27,991 bases of DNA from Phoronis australis (Eukaryota > Phoronida > Phoronidae): the NCBI GenBank assembly GCA_002633005.1, contig NMRA01000500.1, positions 65,615 through 93,605 on the forward strand. Direction: 5' to 3'. The number at the start of each line of letters is the position of its first letter. Position 1 is the stretch's first letter. The notes beneath the pieces are model-generated. The model ran no database searches, had not been told where the DNA came from, and saw only the letters and a program-made list of their open reading frames with translations. The position numbers were made by a program, and so were the translations under genes. Positions 1 to 9,339 of this stretch are shown piece after piece.

Positions 1-27
1 CGCAGACTAATGAGACCAGCTGTATAC
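1..27 (+). CDS. 3' end of an upstream exon of the receptor-like gene
   Basis: In frame 3 the bases read QTNETSCI and then one base of the next codon, followed by a perfect gtaagt donor at 28. The ending (a cysteine, one or two residues, then a phase-1 donor) matches the ends of the next two exons (EADCLW, QSDCK), so this is probably the end of another ephrin-receptor-like module. Only the last 27 bases lie in the window. Confidence 0.55.
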
Positions 28-1287
28 GTAAGTTTTGCCATTCATTTTTATTTTTAGCAACTAAAGCTTGTTTGCTGAATTTTTTTACAGACTGAAATAA
101 TTGACATCAATCTTGCCTTTGATGTTTTAAAAGTTGTGGCCAAATTATAAGCAGAAAGTGGAAAACAATTCCAATAATCTTGCTTTCTGTACTTCTATCA
201 TTTATTTAATATTTGCTGTTTGTGCTGCCACCATAGATTATAGACAACAGATTTGCAACTCCGACATTTTCATGCGTTATATCCTAGAAGAGGTGCCACT
301 CTCCTAAATTACATGTCCCAGTTTCTGGTTAGTGTATTGTGATGACACAACAGCCAACCATGATTAGCAAATGATATACTTGCCGGAAATATCATCAGAT
401 AATTTGGCCAGGTGTCGCTAGGGAATCTGATGTCATTGCTTCTGTGAGAGCACAGACTTCGTCCATTGAAAGTATACGGAGTTGGCAATCCAGGCACTGT
501 AGTCTATGCTGCCATCAATGATTTTGTGATCGTATGTAATCTGCATCCTGCATCTTGTCATTTGATTATCTCAAAAACTACTTACCAAATCATGATAGGT
601 TACATGTCAGGTGAGTGCTGACACCAGTCCATTTCCATACAGATTCATTACACCCCAGTAAGCCAACAAGGCATTGATTTTCTGTCAATTTTTGGCAAAA
701 AAAACTTCATGAAGTTTAGTAAAAATAGACAGAGAGAGATGTGGTTGGAATTCACCAGCACCAGCTAATTTTCAAATGTGTTACCCCGTTTGATTTAGTT
801 TTCAACAAGAAATCATTTGTCTGCATATTTTGGTGAAAGACTTTGACAAATTTTATTGAAATGTGACACAGGGGTATGTTATGGGAATCCGCCATCACCA
901 TTCAGTTTTTGAGCAGATTTCCCTATGGACTGTAGCATTCCCTGATGGCATTTTAAGTGTTTCTCTGTATTTCTACTGCATGTGAGGCACACAGGTGATC
1001 TATTGCATGTGAGGCACACTGGTGATGCAATACAATGCTGCATTGCTCGCATTGTTTCATACATTAAAAGTTTTTCTTTAGCACAGTTTTCTTCATGCGT
1101 GTGACAATTATATTCAATTTTCAAAGTGCATCATTGTCAAACAGTCTAGTCCTGTTAGCAATCTGAAAATAATAATAATTGTATTCTATAGATTGCAGTA
1201 ATCAGCACAATTTCTAGAATGTATGCTGTTCCTGGTCAATGTATGGAAGAGAGATCTAAGTCTTGGTTTTCTGGTTTCTGTTTTCAG
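28..1287 (+). other. Intron (phase 1), no gene seen
   Basis: The intron runs from gtaagt at 28 to a pyrimidine-rich tttcag ending at 1287. It is AT-rich. The only structure noted is a 27-bp direct duplication at 977-1003 and 1004-1030 (core TGCATGTGAGGCACAC), which produces a chance cysteine-rich minus-strand frame. No coding signal is seen on either strand. Confidence 0.6.
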
Positions 1288-1455
1288 GTGACTGTCCAGC
1301 TGGTGAGCAAGTTAACCCCAATGACGCGACCAAATGTAGCAAGTGTGATCAAGGCTCCTATCGTAACAAGACTGAGTCATGGACATGCAAGCAGTGCCCT
1401 AATGACCGTACAACACCAACTAATGGGTCAGTTTCAGAAGCTGATTGTTTGTGGG
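1288..1455 (+). CDS. Exon: ephrin-receptor-like (GCC2/GCC3) cysteine-rich module 1
   Basis: The 168-bp phase 1-1 exon encodes 56 residues starting GDCPAGEQVNP (first glycine only if the exon is read alone; spliced to the upstream exon that codon is R). It has the spacing typical of GCC2/GCC3 or ephrin-receptor-like repeats: C-x-AGE...C-x2-C-x2-G-x-Y...C-x2-C...C. The acceptor is ctgttttcag and the donor gtgagc at 1456. Modules of this kind are extracellular and held by disulfides. NKT and NGS are possible N-glycosylation sites. Length and phase match the next exon exactly, so the two are probably an exon duplication. Confidence 0.85.
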
Positions 1456-1668
1456 GTGAGCATGATTTTTGTTTTCTCGTGACTTACTGTTTTTAATATG
1501 TACCTCAAATTATAAGATTTTTTCTCACAGTTGCCCATGGTTTGGCTCAAAGCTGATATGGGGTTTGCACGATTTTGTATCAATGAAAATTTTGACAATA
1601 GTTTTATGTTGCTTCTAAAGGTTTGCTTAGTAATTCATGGGAAATGATTGCAAAGTTTTCTTCTTCAG

Positions 1669-1836
1669 CTAAATGTGGACCTGGAGAGTTCATTAACAAG
1701 ACAAAGGACTATAACTGTACAAAGTGTGCCAATGGCTACTACCAGAACAAACCACTGCAAATGGAATGTGTACAGTGTCCGAAGGATATGGATACATTGG
1801 GAAAAGAAGGGTCTACAGCACAATCAGACTGTAAAT
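1669..1836 (+). CDS. Exon: ephrin-receptor-like (GCC2/GCC3) cysteine-rich module 2
   Basis: A second 168-bp phase 1-1 exon. It reads AKCGPGEFINKT..., then C-x2-C-x-NGYYQN, then C-x2-CP and a closing SDCK. The cysteine pattern and length equal those of the preceding exon, but the sequence is well diverged, so the duplication is old. The acceptor is ttcttcag ending at 1668; the donor gtaagt begins at 1837. NKT and NCT are candidate glycosylation sites. Confidence 0.87.
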
Positions 1837-1937
1837 GTAAGTCATAATTCTGGTGCTATGTGTGAAAAGAAAAATGTTAAAAAGTATCGAGTTTGTTTAG
1901 TTAATGTTTATTACATTGTACCTTGACTATACTTCAG

Positions 1938-2054
1938 ATGCATGTCTGAACAATGCTTGTGACAAGAATGCTGTTTGCACTGTGGTCAACAGACTTCCCT
2001 TTTGTACGTGCACTTCTGGCTATTCTGGAAATGGCTCTCAAGGTTTTTGTACTC
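1938..2054 (+). CDS. Exon: EGF-like domain 1
   Basis: The 117-bp phase 1-1 exon encodes ACLNNACDKNAVC followed by C-x-C-x-SGYSGNG and a final C, the six-cysteine EGF pattern. The xxCxCxxGYxGNG end is characteristic. The N-terminal acidic pair expected of a calcium-binding EGF is lost, because the spliced first codon is TAT (Y). The acceptor is acttcag ending at 1937; the donor gtaagt begins at 2055. Confidence 0.88.
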
Positions 2055-2552
2055 GTAAGTCTCAACTCATTTTGAATCTTTCTCATTGCATAATTGAATA
2101 GTAAGTTTATGATATTTTCTTCACTTTTCATTTCTGGGTTGTTTTGTACGTTATTTGTGTTTAGTTCGAAATTAACTACCTGAAAAATGCGTGTTTTCAG
2201 TTAGTCATGTTGAACAGTTGTCTTACATATGTTTGTGAACTGCTTTCTGTTCTCACTTAGATTACAAATGTTAAATCTCACCGGCTAACTTACACCAATA
2301 CTGGTGGACATGTGAATTTTATTTTCTAAATTTTCAGTAAATATATGTTGCGAAAACTTAATTTTTTGCATTCAAGTTCACAACGTTTGACATTATTTAG
2401 AAAATGTACGTTAGAAGCCTTTGAAAATGAATAAGTTGCAGTTTTGCCCATTATTTTTGCTAATTTTTAACCACAATAAGTCCCCCCTTTCTTCGTAATC
2501 ACCTTGTGAACACAAAACCTTTTGTAAAAGCTGCATTGAAATCCATTTCCAG
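2055..2552 (+). other. Intron (phase 1), no gene seen
   Basis: An AT-rich intron with a gtaagt donor and a ccatttccag acceptor. No repeat or RNA gene is recognised in it. Confidence 0.6.
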
Positions 2553-2672
2553 ACTTGTGTGACCTTGGGGTGTGTCAGAATGGTGCAACTTGCAAGAAGA
2601 TGGTGCGAACACCCGGATATATATGTCAGTGTACTGATGATTTTGGGGGCGATAATTGTACAAGACTTGAAA
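2553..2672 (+). CDS. Exon: EGF-like domain 2
   Basis: The 120-bp phase 1-1 exon encodes LCDLGVCQNGATC, then ICQCTDDFGGDNC: six cysteines in EGF spacing, with the common C-x-NGATC and C-x-C-x-x-x-FGGxxC elements. The acceptor ag is at 2551-2552; the donor gtatgt begins at 2673. It is the last ectodomain module before the membrane helix. Confidence 0.88.
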
Positions 2673-3228
2673 GTATGTATTTATATTGTTATACATCAAC
2701 TACTGTAAGGATACAATGTATATGTTTGAAGTTAATGACTGCTTCATGTTGTACAATATAAGAATAATAATGACTGCTTCACATTCCACAGTATAGGAAT
2801 AATAATGACTGCTTCACATTCCACAGTATAGGAATAATAATGACTGCTTCACATTGCACAATGACTGCTCCACGTTGCACAATATAGGAATAATACTAAG
2901 CGGGCTCATCAAAGATACTCTAACATCATGTGAACTGCATTTTGTTTTTGTTGTGTGTTCATTTTTGTTTTAGGCTGGATATAATGTTATCATAAGTCAA
3001 GTAGTCAGGTCAATAAAACTGACTGACGGCAATGCAGTAAACCAGTAATAGTTTCATCTAAAAATCAGTAGATACTTTTCTGTCTGTAAATTAATATGAA
3101 ACATCATAAGGTGAATGCTGTCATACGTATTCATTTCATTGCAGTATATGATTACTGTAGTCCTAGAGCTCAACACATCATCCTATTAGGTACTAGCTGG
3201 AGTTGAGTGTCATTCATTCCACTTTCAG
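2673..3228 (+). other. Intron (phase 1) carrying a 35-bp tandem repeat
   Basis: The intron lies between the second EGF exon and the transmembrane exon. Apart from the tandem repeat at 2731-2896 it is ordinary AT-rich sequence ending in a cactttcag acceptor. Confidence 0.6.
2731..2896. repeat. 35-bp tandem repeat inside an intron
   Basis: Unit GAATAATAATGACTGCTTCA plus CATTCCACAGTATAG (35 bp). Units at 2762-2796 and 2797-2831 are identical. A diverged partial unit precedes them (2731-2761), and a third unit (2832-2860) is followed by a shortened one (2861-2887). Confidence 0.9.
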
Positions 3229-3331
3229 CCTATGACAACCAACACCTAACCATCGTGTTCGCTAGTGTTGGTGGTGGTACTGCTGTGATTCTGCTGGCGC
3301 TGGCTGTGCTTCTCATGTGTTATAGACTCAG
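3229..3331 (+). CDS. Exon: transmembrane helix
   Basis: The 103-bp exon (phase 1 in, phase 2 out) encodes YDNQHLTIVFASVGGGTAV, then a leucine/alanine-rich stretch (ILLALAVLLMC), then YRLR. That is one ~23-residue hydrophobic helix with a GGG motif near its outer half and a basic stop-transfer end, as expected of a type I single-pass protein. The acceptor is ccactttcag; the donor gtaggt begins at 3332. Confidence 0.87.
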
Positions 3332-4366
3332 GTAGGTGTTCAGTGACAGGGAATCTTTGTCCACCAATTCCTAGATAGCAGTTACAAAGTGCAAATGTCA
3401 TTATTTGAGTCCTCTGGCTCTACAGTTGTTGAGTGCTGCATTGCTATCTCCACTGGATTAATCACCTACCATGAAATTTTCTGTAACCCATAATTTTAAA
3501 ATGTTTTTGTTCAAAACTAGTGTCTAATCAGTTATTAATTCACCAGGGTTGTATCTGAAAATATGCCCGTAATTAGCATGGCTTATCAGCTGCAACAATA
3601 ACTCACAAGAAGCTGTGCCTGAAAGAATGTGGATAAAACCAGGTTGTGATGATGGAATCTGGTTTAAAGGGTATGTCCACCGCATGTTTTGATGTTAGCA
3701 GCTTTGCCTTTTGTCGCAATTGGTTAGTAGGATTTTTACTTCCCAACAAATGACCTAAATTAGGAAACATACGAGTAACTCTAACAAACTGTGATCTGAA
3801 GATTTTCCTTGCACAAATAGCACTTTATTCCTGTCGTCAAAATGGATACCTCTCCACTCAAGTCAAGTGGCAAGTTGACCAACCTCGCCAAAATTTTGAC
3901 AGTCTTTTTTTACTCGCCAATGGCCAGAATGATTCGTTGAAGATGAATGTAATGGCATGATGGACCTAGTACAGGTGAACATTCAGGCCAAAACCCAATT
4001 AAATTTGTGAATTGAAGCACAAGTTTCCATTACCCCATTCCCTGCCAACACAATAGAGTCCCATGTGACTGGGCTGTTAACAGTCAACAGGCACAGATAG
4101 TTTTATGACATAATGAGGTGTCATAAAGGATTACATAGGTGACAAAGCAGCCCAGCAATTAGCATTAGCAAATTCCAATGGTTGGGATGATCATTCTGTA
4201 GTTCACTGAACTGCATGACTGACTTAGGTTACATTGAGAACATGGAGAACATATTACCTTAAAGTATGCCAATTTTTTGTATGAAGGTAAACAAGCACTC
4301 GTGATTGCTGTTGAGCACAAATGTTTGCATTTATCAATGAATTAATTAACTGTGTTTATCCTGTAG
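3332..4366 (+). other. Intron (phase 2) containing a dispersed repeat copy
   Basis: The intron between the helix exon and the cytoplasmic exon. It holds at about 3955-4195 a copy of a dispersed repeat that recurs in inverted orientation at about 14918-15160. No coding signal is seen. Confidence 0.55.
3955..4195 (-). repeat. Dispersed repeat, copy 1 (inverted relative to 14918-15160)
   Basis: The reverse complement matches 14918-15160 closely over parts such as TGACACCTCATTATG, GCCTGTTGACTGTT and TTAATTGGGTTTTGGC. The opposite end is weaker, and this copy carries a short insertion (TCATAAAACTATC) that the other lacks. It is non-coding; no TIR or tRNA promoter is seen, so the class is unknown. 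Confidence 0.7.
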
Positions 4367-4593
4367 GATGAAGCAGAAGGAGGGGATTATGAAGGAGCAA
4401 GTATACAATGCCATGTACGATAATCCATTACAAATGATGCGAACTTCCATCAACAGTCAAGCAGCACTACGAAACAAAACAACAACTTCGTTTCCTGAGC
4501 GAAGTTTTGGCTCATCACCGTACATGTTCTATGACGACACGGAAGATATGAACCAAGTGGAATCCAATGCAGTGTTTAATGCGGCATTCATGG
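4367..4593 (+). CDS. Exon: cytoplasmic tail
   Basis: The 227-bp exon completes the arginine codon split across the intron and continues with MKQKEGIMKEQVYNAMYDNP, then a Ser/Thr/Asn-rich stretch and SSPYMFYDDTEDMNQVES. It has no enzymatic domain. Four tyrosines sit in acidic or NP contexts (VYNAM, YDNP, PYMFYDD), which could be phosphorylation or adaptor-docking sites; this is inference. The donor gtatgt begins at 4594 in phase 1, so the protein goes on. Confidence 0.8.
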
Positions 4594-4716
4594 GTATGTG
4601 TCTTTCTAGCTGCCAGTCTGGAAAGAAGAAAATACGTCAGTTCTAATGTGTTATTGTTTGTGCCTTGGATTACACAAGTCGGGCTGATTAACGTTATGTG
4701 TTATAAGTTTCCAAAG

Positions 4717-4739
4717 GTGAAAAGGAGACCAAAGTTTGA
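4717..4739 (+). CDS. Candidate terminal exon of the receptor-like gene
   Basis: If the AG at 4715-4716 is used, the phase fits and the protein ends GEKETKV followed by TGA at 4737-4739. The last three residues TKV fit a class I PDZ-ligand pattern. The acceptor (AAGTTTCCAAAG) has a weak pyrimidine tract. A competing acceptor near 4678 (TTACACAAG) also keeps a frame open, to a stop at 4764, and the true last exon could lie further right. An AATAAA at 5134-5139 could serve as a polyadenylation signal. Confidence 0.25.
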
Positions 4740-5210
4740 AAAACTAAAGGTAATTTTATTGTGACAAAATATTAGTACAAATTACACGCAGAAGGTAATA
4801 ATTTTAAATTGAAAAGAGATTGAACTCCAAAATCTGTGTTGATAACATGAGGCAATGACGCTGAAAACAAGTGAGTTTACAAACTAATTCCTAAAAACAC
4901 ATGATGACTGACAGCCTCTAGATCTAGAAACACGACGGCGTTTTCCCGTTGCTCCCAACTTGTTTGATTCTATAGCCCAACAACAATTGGGGAAGATGAC
5001 CCCTGTAGCCAATATCTTGCATGACTGATTAACTCCATTCTGGCATTGGTTGGAGGGCCAGCTCTCTTTTGTTTGATAATTGCTCTAATCTTCAATAACA
5101 TCCTATTTAGCCTGACTGGGCTGTGCTGTTAAAAATAAAAGTTAATTTGCAACATATTTGAACATAAACCAATAGCATTTCTGAATTCCTTGTCAAATGT
5201 TGATCATGTA
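4740..5210. other. Possible 3' UTR / intergenic, nothing else seen
   Basis: AT-rich sequence with an AATAAA at 5134-5139 and no ORF or repeat recognised. It is either the 3' UTR and flank of the receptor-like gene or further intron. Confidence 0.3.
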
Positions 5211-6222
5211 TACCGTACTCGTCCGGGTTACCGCCCAGGGCGCTTAAATTGGGAATCTAATAAATAGAGGGGGCGGTAAGCCGAGCATTGGTGGTTAAAA
5301 TCAAAAAAAAATTTCGGGAGTGGGTGGTTGCTGTACAAAGGACCAATTTATCCTCACGGAGCTACACTGACATCGGACTTCAAGCATGTCACTTAAAATA
5401 TACGTCGGCGGATTGAAGTAACGGAATAGCGCACACGATACAGTGGCGCCGTGATCCCGAGTGTGATTGGGTTTTTACATACCTCAGTTGCTGCTCGTCA
5501 TGTCTTGGAACTAAGGTATTCTTACAGATAGACTGCCTTCAGTAGGGCAAGTTTCTTGAGAAAAAACAAGATCAGACAAGACTACCCTTGATCGTCATGG
5601 GAAGTAGGTGATTTTGTAAAGATATGCTGCCCCTAGTTCCTTTGGCAACCAAGCATGTGCTAATGATTGACAGCCGGTCTTTCTTCTAAATACTTTGAAC
5701 CTAGTTTGAGCAATGTAACACATTGTATATCTCTTTCTGTGCTGAACAGCCAAACCGACCTCCCAGAATTTGTTAAAAGCAGTGCTCAACAATTTGACGA
5801 TACTACTATTAGGCAATAGGGGTGGTCGGTCGGCTGCAAAGATAATGAACCAAAAACACGTCATGTAAAAAGCAAAAATACATGTAAAAAGTCAAGAGGC
5901 AAATCAAGAGTTCAAAAAATAAGTTTTTGACCACGTAGATGTGGATAGAATGTTCGACTTGCGCTTATTTACAAGTTGATTTCTTGTGCTGTTGGTTTTG
6001 GTGTCAAGGGTGAGTCATGAAAAAACATGCGTTTAACGAAGACACCTAACAGTGTCCTGTATCTGGTTGTATTCAAAACAATGCGTCCAAAATAATGTCA
6101 GTGGAGTTTCCAAAGTCGTTGGTCATGTACCCAGCTGAGTGTGCACGTTTTTTTACTTGGCGGAATAAATTTCACCGAGTATGTTGCTCTTCCATCAAGT
6201 TTTTTTTTTGTTTATTTGTCAG

Positions 6223-6789
6223 TGTTCGCGCGATACAGGTCGCAAGTTTCATCCAATCATCACGAAATTTACACATAAAATGTAGTTCCGGAAGTACTGG
6301 AAGCCTATTGTTTTTCATCAAAATCGGATCCAAAATGGCGGCTGTGGTGGCCATTTTGTTTTCATTTTAAGATTCAAAGCCTTCTGGAGGCTACAATTTT
6401 TTACATACAGGTTTGAAATTCAGCACAATTAATGGACTGGATGTGCACTACATGTGTACCGGAAATTGTTGACTTCCTTTTAAAGATGGCGGAAATATTG
6501 GCATTCGCGTATGCGCACCTCGATTTCGGGAAAAACGTTTTCTCCTGTAGAGGGGGCAATAAAGGGCCAATTCCTTTGAATTTTTGCGGTTATTAGTTTT
6601 TTATGACTTGCTATTACACAAAGCCAAAAAACTGGAAGTTGCTTTCAAGATGGCGGATCTGGCGCATGTCGACCTATTTTCAGTCGTGCTGAGGTGCCAT
6701 TTAAACGGGAGGAGAAGGTGACATGAATTTTTGCATGTGGATTCTCTAAGGTATAATCTTTCAAGTGAATTCTAACAAATTTTTTCTCA
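6223..6789 (+). repeat. Long direct repeat inside the element, copy 1
   Basis: It starts TGTTCGCGCGATACAGGTCGC and runs to about 6789. It is matched along its length by 7428-7908, including CACAATTAATGGAC, CTCCTGTAGAGGG, AGGGCCAATTCCTT and GCTTTCAAGATGGCGGATCT. It contains about 90 bases (around 6246-6335) missing from copy 2. Confidence 0.85.
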
Positions 6790-7038
6790 GACTAACGGTT
6801 TTCGAGATATTTGACTTTAAATTTCTTAAAAAAAACTCAAAATTTCATTTTTTTTCGAAAAATTTACAGAATTGTGTGTTCTATCAATTTAGATAGAGTT
6901 TTGAACGGGCTTTCAGAAGATGTTTTCCATTTTTTGCTATGACGTCCACTTTTCGAGTTATTTGAGATTTTCTGATAACGTTGTTCCTTTGTTGAGAACT
7001 CTTGCTGCATTGATGTTGGTTTAGCTTCTATTGAACTA

Positions 7039-7372
7039 GACTGTAGCCTATTTCTTATTGATTGATGACATCTAAGTTCATCATATGAATGTTATGATGT
7101 TGTTCATCATCTCCACCACCATCATCATATTTGTCATCTTCGTCATCATCTTCGACGTCGTATTTTCTTCAGTTAGTTTCGCCAAGTGTCACTCAAGACT
7201 GTAGCCTATCTCTTAGTGATTTCTGACATCTACGTTTGTCATATGAATGATATCATAACTTGCATTGTCCATCATCGCCACCATCGTCATCATCGCTATC
7301 ATCATCGGCATCATCTCTGTCGTCTTTTCTGGTCATCTCTAACGTGGTTTTTTGGTTAATTTCGCCAAGTTT
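7039..7372. repeat. ~160-bp tandem duplication with CAT/CATCAT-rich core
   Basis: Both units (from 7039 and from 7197) begin GACTGTAGCCTAT, continue through TTA.TGATT and CATATGAATG, pass a degenerate CATCAT/CGTCATCAT tract and end near TTCGCCAAGT. The trinucleotide tract explains the serine-rich and Asp-rich frames on the two strands. Confidence 0.75.
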
Positions 7373-7427
7373 CGCTCCTCGGAGCGCTTTCATGTTGTTT
7401 GTTACCCCAACAGCATTAAAAATTGTT

Positions 7428-7908
7428 TGTTCGCACGATACAGGTCGCAATTTTCGTGCGGCTGTGGCGGCCATTTTGTTTTCATTTTAAGATTCAAAGG
7501 CTTCTGCAGGCTACAATTTTTTACGTACAGAGCTGAAAATCAGCACAATTAATGGACCGGATGTGCACTGCATGTATAATGGAAATTGTTTACTTCCGTT
7601 TAAAATGGCAGAAATATTGGCACTTGCGCATGCGTACCTCGATTTCAGGGAAAAAAATGTTTTCTCCTGTAGAGGGCGCATTATAGGGCCAATTCCTTCG
7701 AATTTTTTCAGATATTAGTTTTTTATGATATGCTAATATTTAAAGCCAAAAAACCGGACGTTGCTTTCAAGATGGCGGATCTGGTGCATGTTGACCCATT
7801 TTCAGTCGTGCTGGAGTGCCATTTTAAACGAGAAGAGAGAATGACGTGAATTTTTGCATGTAGATTCTTTGAAGTATACTCTTTCAAATGAACTGTAACA
7901 ATTTTTTT
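7428..7908 (+). repeat. Long direct repeat inside the element, copy 2
   Basis: Diverged copy of 6223-6789 lacking an internal ~90-base block. It is bracketed by two copies of a 33-bp sequence, TTCGCCAAGTTTCGCT(C/T)CTC and GGAGCGCTTTCAT, at 7361-7393 and 7907-7939, which contain a short CGCTCC/GGAGCG inverted repeat in the first copy. Confidence 0.85.
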
Positions 7909-8423
7909 CGCCAAGTTTCGCTTCTCGGAGCGCTTTCATTTATTTCATTGCTCTGGGTGGAGATGTTTCATGTACTGTCATGGGGAATCCAGAAAGGTAG
8001 GCCACGGACTTGAAATTCTTGTCAAGTACCGCTTTGTTGGTTCTTCCACGGCAATGAAATACATTCGACAAGTGCTGTCTCAGTGATCAGTACATGCTGA
8101 CACGAGTTCCGCGTGTGAGCCAAAGGAAACAGTTGTGTCTCCTTTAGTAAGGGGCATGAGAATACAGGTATTTTACCGCCATAATAAGGCAAGGTGCCGG
8201 TTCCGCTAAAACTGATTGTCATTGAAAGGTAAGCGACTTGCGCACGTTTTGGAATCTTAGGTTTGCGAGATGAAGGTTCACAAAAGCACACACACTTTTA
8301 AGGAGGTCTCGATCATAAAAAATTGGGTTTGGGCAGTAAGTTGAGCATGGCCGCTTAAAAATGAAATTTTTGGGGTGGGCAGTAAGCCGAACATGGGTGG
8401 TAACCTACCAGACGAGCACGGTA

Positions 8424-9021
8424 GTTTTTGAATCGCCAAAATCGCCCAAGTGCAACCGAAGTTAGGACAATCTATTCTAACCGAATGTACCAATTTGCTC
8501 TGGGTTTGACTGTGTTTACATGTGGTCTGTAGATAATTAGCCTGTCTGTTGTTGTACCAGACAAACTGTGCTTGGCAGTTAACAAAGAAGCTAGATGTTA
8601 TCACACACTCACAACCCTCTATGTCTGGTAAAGTCACTGAACGGAAAAAAGCCGTCATGAACTTTGAGCTAACCAAGCTCATGGCATGGGATAGAACAGG
8701 CCAATAAGACGGCTGGAAATAGGCATCATTTAGCCTTGCACAAACGAATTAGTGGACCGGTCTAAAGAGTGAAATGCGATGTTTGATCTGGGAGATTGGA
8801 TGCATTGTACCAAGCATATACTACATAGTGCCAGCACGTGCAACTGATGTTTACTGTGAAAGTATAAAATAACTGCAGTTTATTTGAAAAGAAATGTGGT
8901 GATAAGAATTAGAATTTTATAAGAAGGTAAAACTTGGAAGAAAAATATGCTGTTAATGGTAGGAAGATCATCTACCATTCCTTTACAAGATATGTGTCTG
9001 GGCATACTGTAATGCGTGAAG
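8424..9021. other. Intergenic, nothing recognised
   Basis: Unique-looking AT-rich sequence between the two transposon-like blocks. A minus-strand open frame that runs into it from 8278 crosses the end of the preceding element and shows no known motif. Confidence 0.5.
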
Positions 9022-9026
9022 TTTAA

Positions 9027-9333
9027 GGCAAAGGCAATCTTTTTTCATGTCATATTTAGCAAAAATAAGGTTCGTTGATTATCCCAGATATATTTTTCAC
9101 TTATTTACTGCTTTTCGTAATTTAATTAATTACTCGTCGTCTACTCCGGAAGTGACGTTTTGGGAGGCAAGAATTTCGCGCAAATTTCTTTTCATATAGT
9201 CTGACTGTGAGAGCAGTCGAGTCAGTCATTGTTCTACCTCGGTTGTGATAAGTTCGGTCGTCGTTTGCTTTTGCTTACAAGTCAGTCAACATGCCACGCT
9301 GTTGCTACGTATTGGGGTGTACTCATCGTCTCA
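9027..9333 (+). repeat. Left inverted arm of the fold-back element
   Basis: It matches the reverse complement of 10041-10345 with scattered mismatches. From the ATG at 9291 it encodes MPRCCYVLGCTHRL, the usual opening of a THAP zinc finger (MPxxC...C). The frame then runs into non-THAP sequence beyond the arm and stops at 9464-9466. Confidence 0.9.
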
Positions 9334-9339
9334 CGTACA

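Larger units (their letters stand above)
1..4593 (+). other. Gene body: type I membrane protein with ephrin-receptor-like and EGF-like modules (5' part off window)
   Basis: Six exons with GT-AG borders (1288-1455, 1669-1836, 1938-2054, 2553-2672, 3229-3331, 4367-4593) plus an exon tail at 1-27 splice into one open frame. In order they encode two ~56-residue cysteine-rich modules of the ephrin-receptor-like (GCC2/GCC3) type, two EGF-like domains of ~39 residues, a single hydrophobic helix and a polar tyrosine-containing tail. This is the layout of a cell-surface type I protein with the modules outside. GCC2/GCC3 plus EGF also occurs in SCUBE and SVEP1 proteins, but the membrane helix here differs from those secreted proteins, so no orthologue is named. 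All introns in the ectodomain are phase 1; the intron after the helix is phase 2. The start and signal peptide lie to the left. The donor at 4594 means at least one more exon follows. Confidence in the gene is high; its identity and ligand are unknown. Confidence 0.85.
5211..8423. mobile_element. Candidate non-autonomous DNA transposon with diverged terminal inverted repeats
   Basis: The left end reads TACCGTACTCGTCCGG then GTTACCGCCC. The right end, reverse-complemented, reads TACCGTGCTCGTCTGG then TAGGTTACCACCC. Subterminal copies of GGGCRGTAAGYYGAGCAT lie at 5270-5290, 8330-8350 and 8378-8395. Inside are two long direct duplications and trinucleotide-rich tracts but no convincing transposase frame. 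No clear target-site duplication is visible, so the extent is provisional, and the span could be several nested elements. Confidence 0.5.

Noticed and set aside
879-1124. Minus-strand cysteine-rich frame
   Set aside because: Its CxxC pairs come from a 27-bp duplication in an intron; there is no module spacing or splice context.
2731-2896. Possible CRISPR-like direct repeats
   Set aside because: The 35-bp units are contiguous with no unique spacers and lie in an animal intron; simple tandem repeat.
7253-7490. Asp-rich (minus) and Ser-rich (plus) frames
   Set aside because: By-products of a CATCAT/GATGAT trinucleotide tract in a repeat element.
8022-8682. Minus-strand frames of 89 and 134 codons
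   Set aside because: One crosses the terminal repeat of the 5.2-8.4 kb element, and neither shows transposase or other known motifs.
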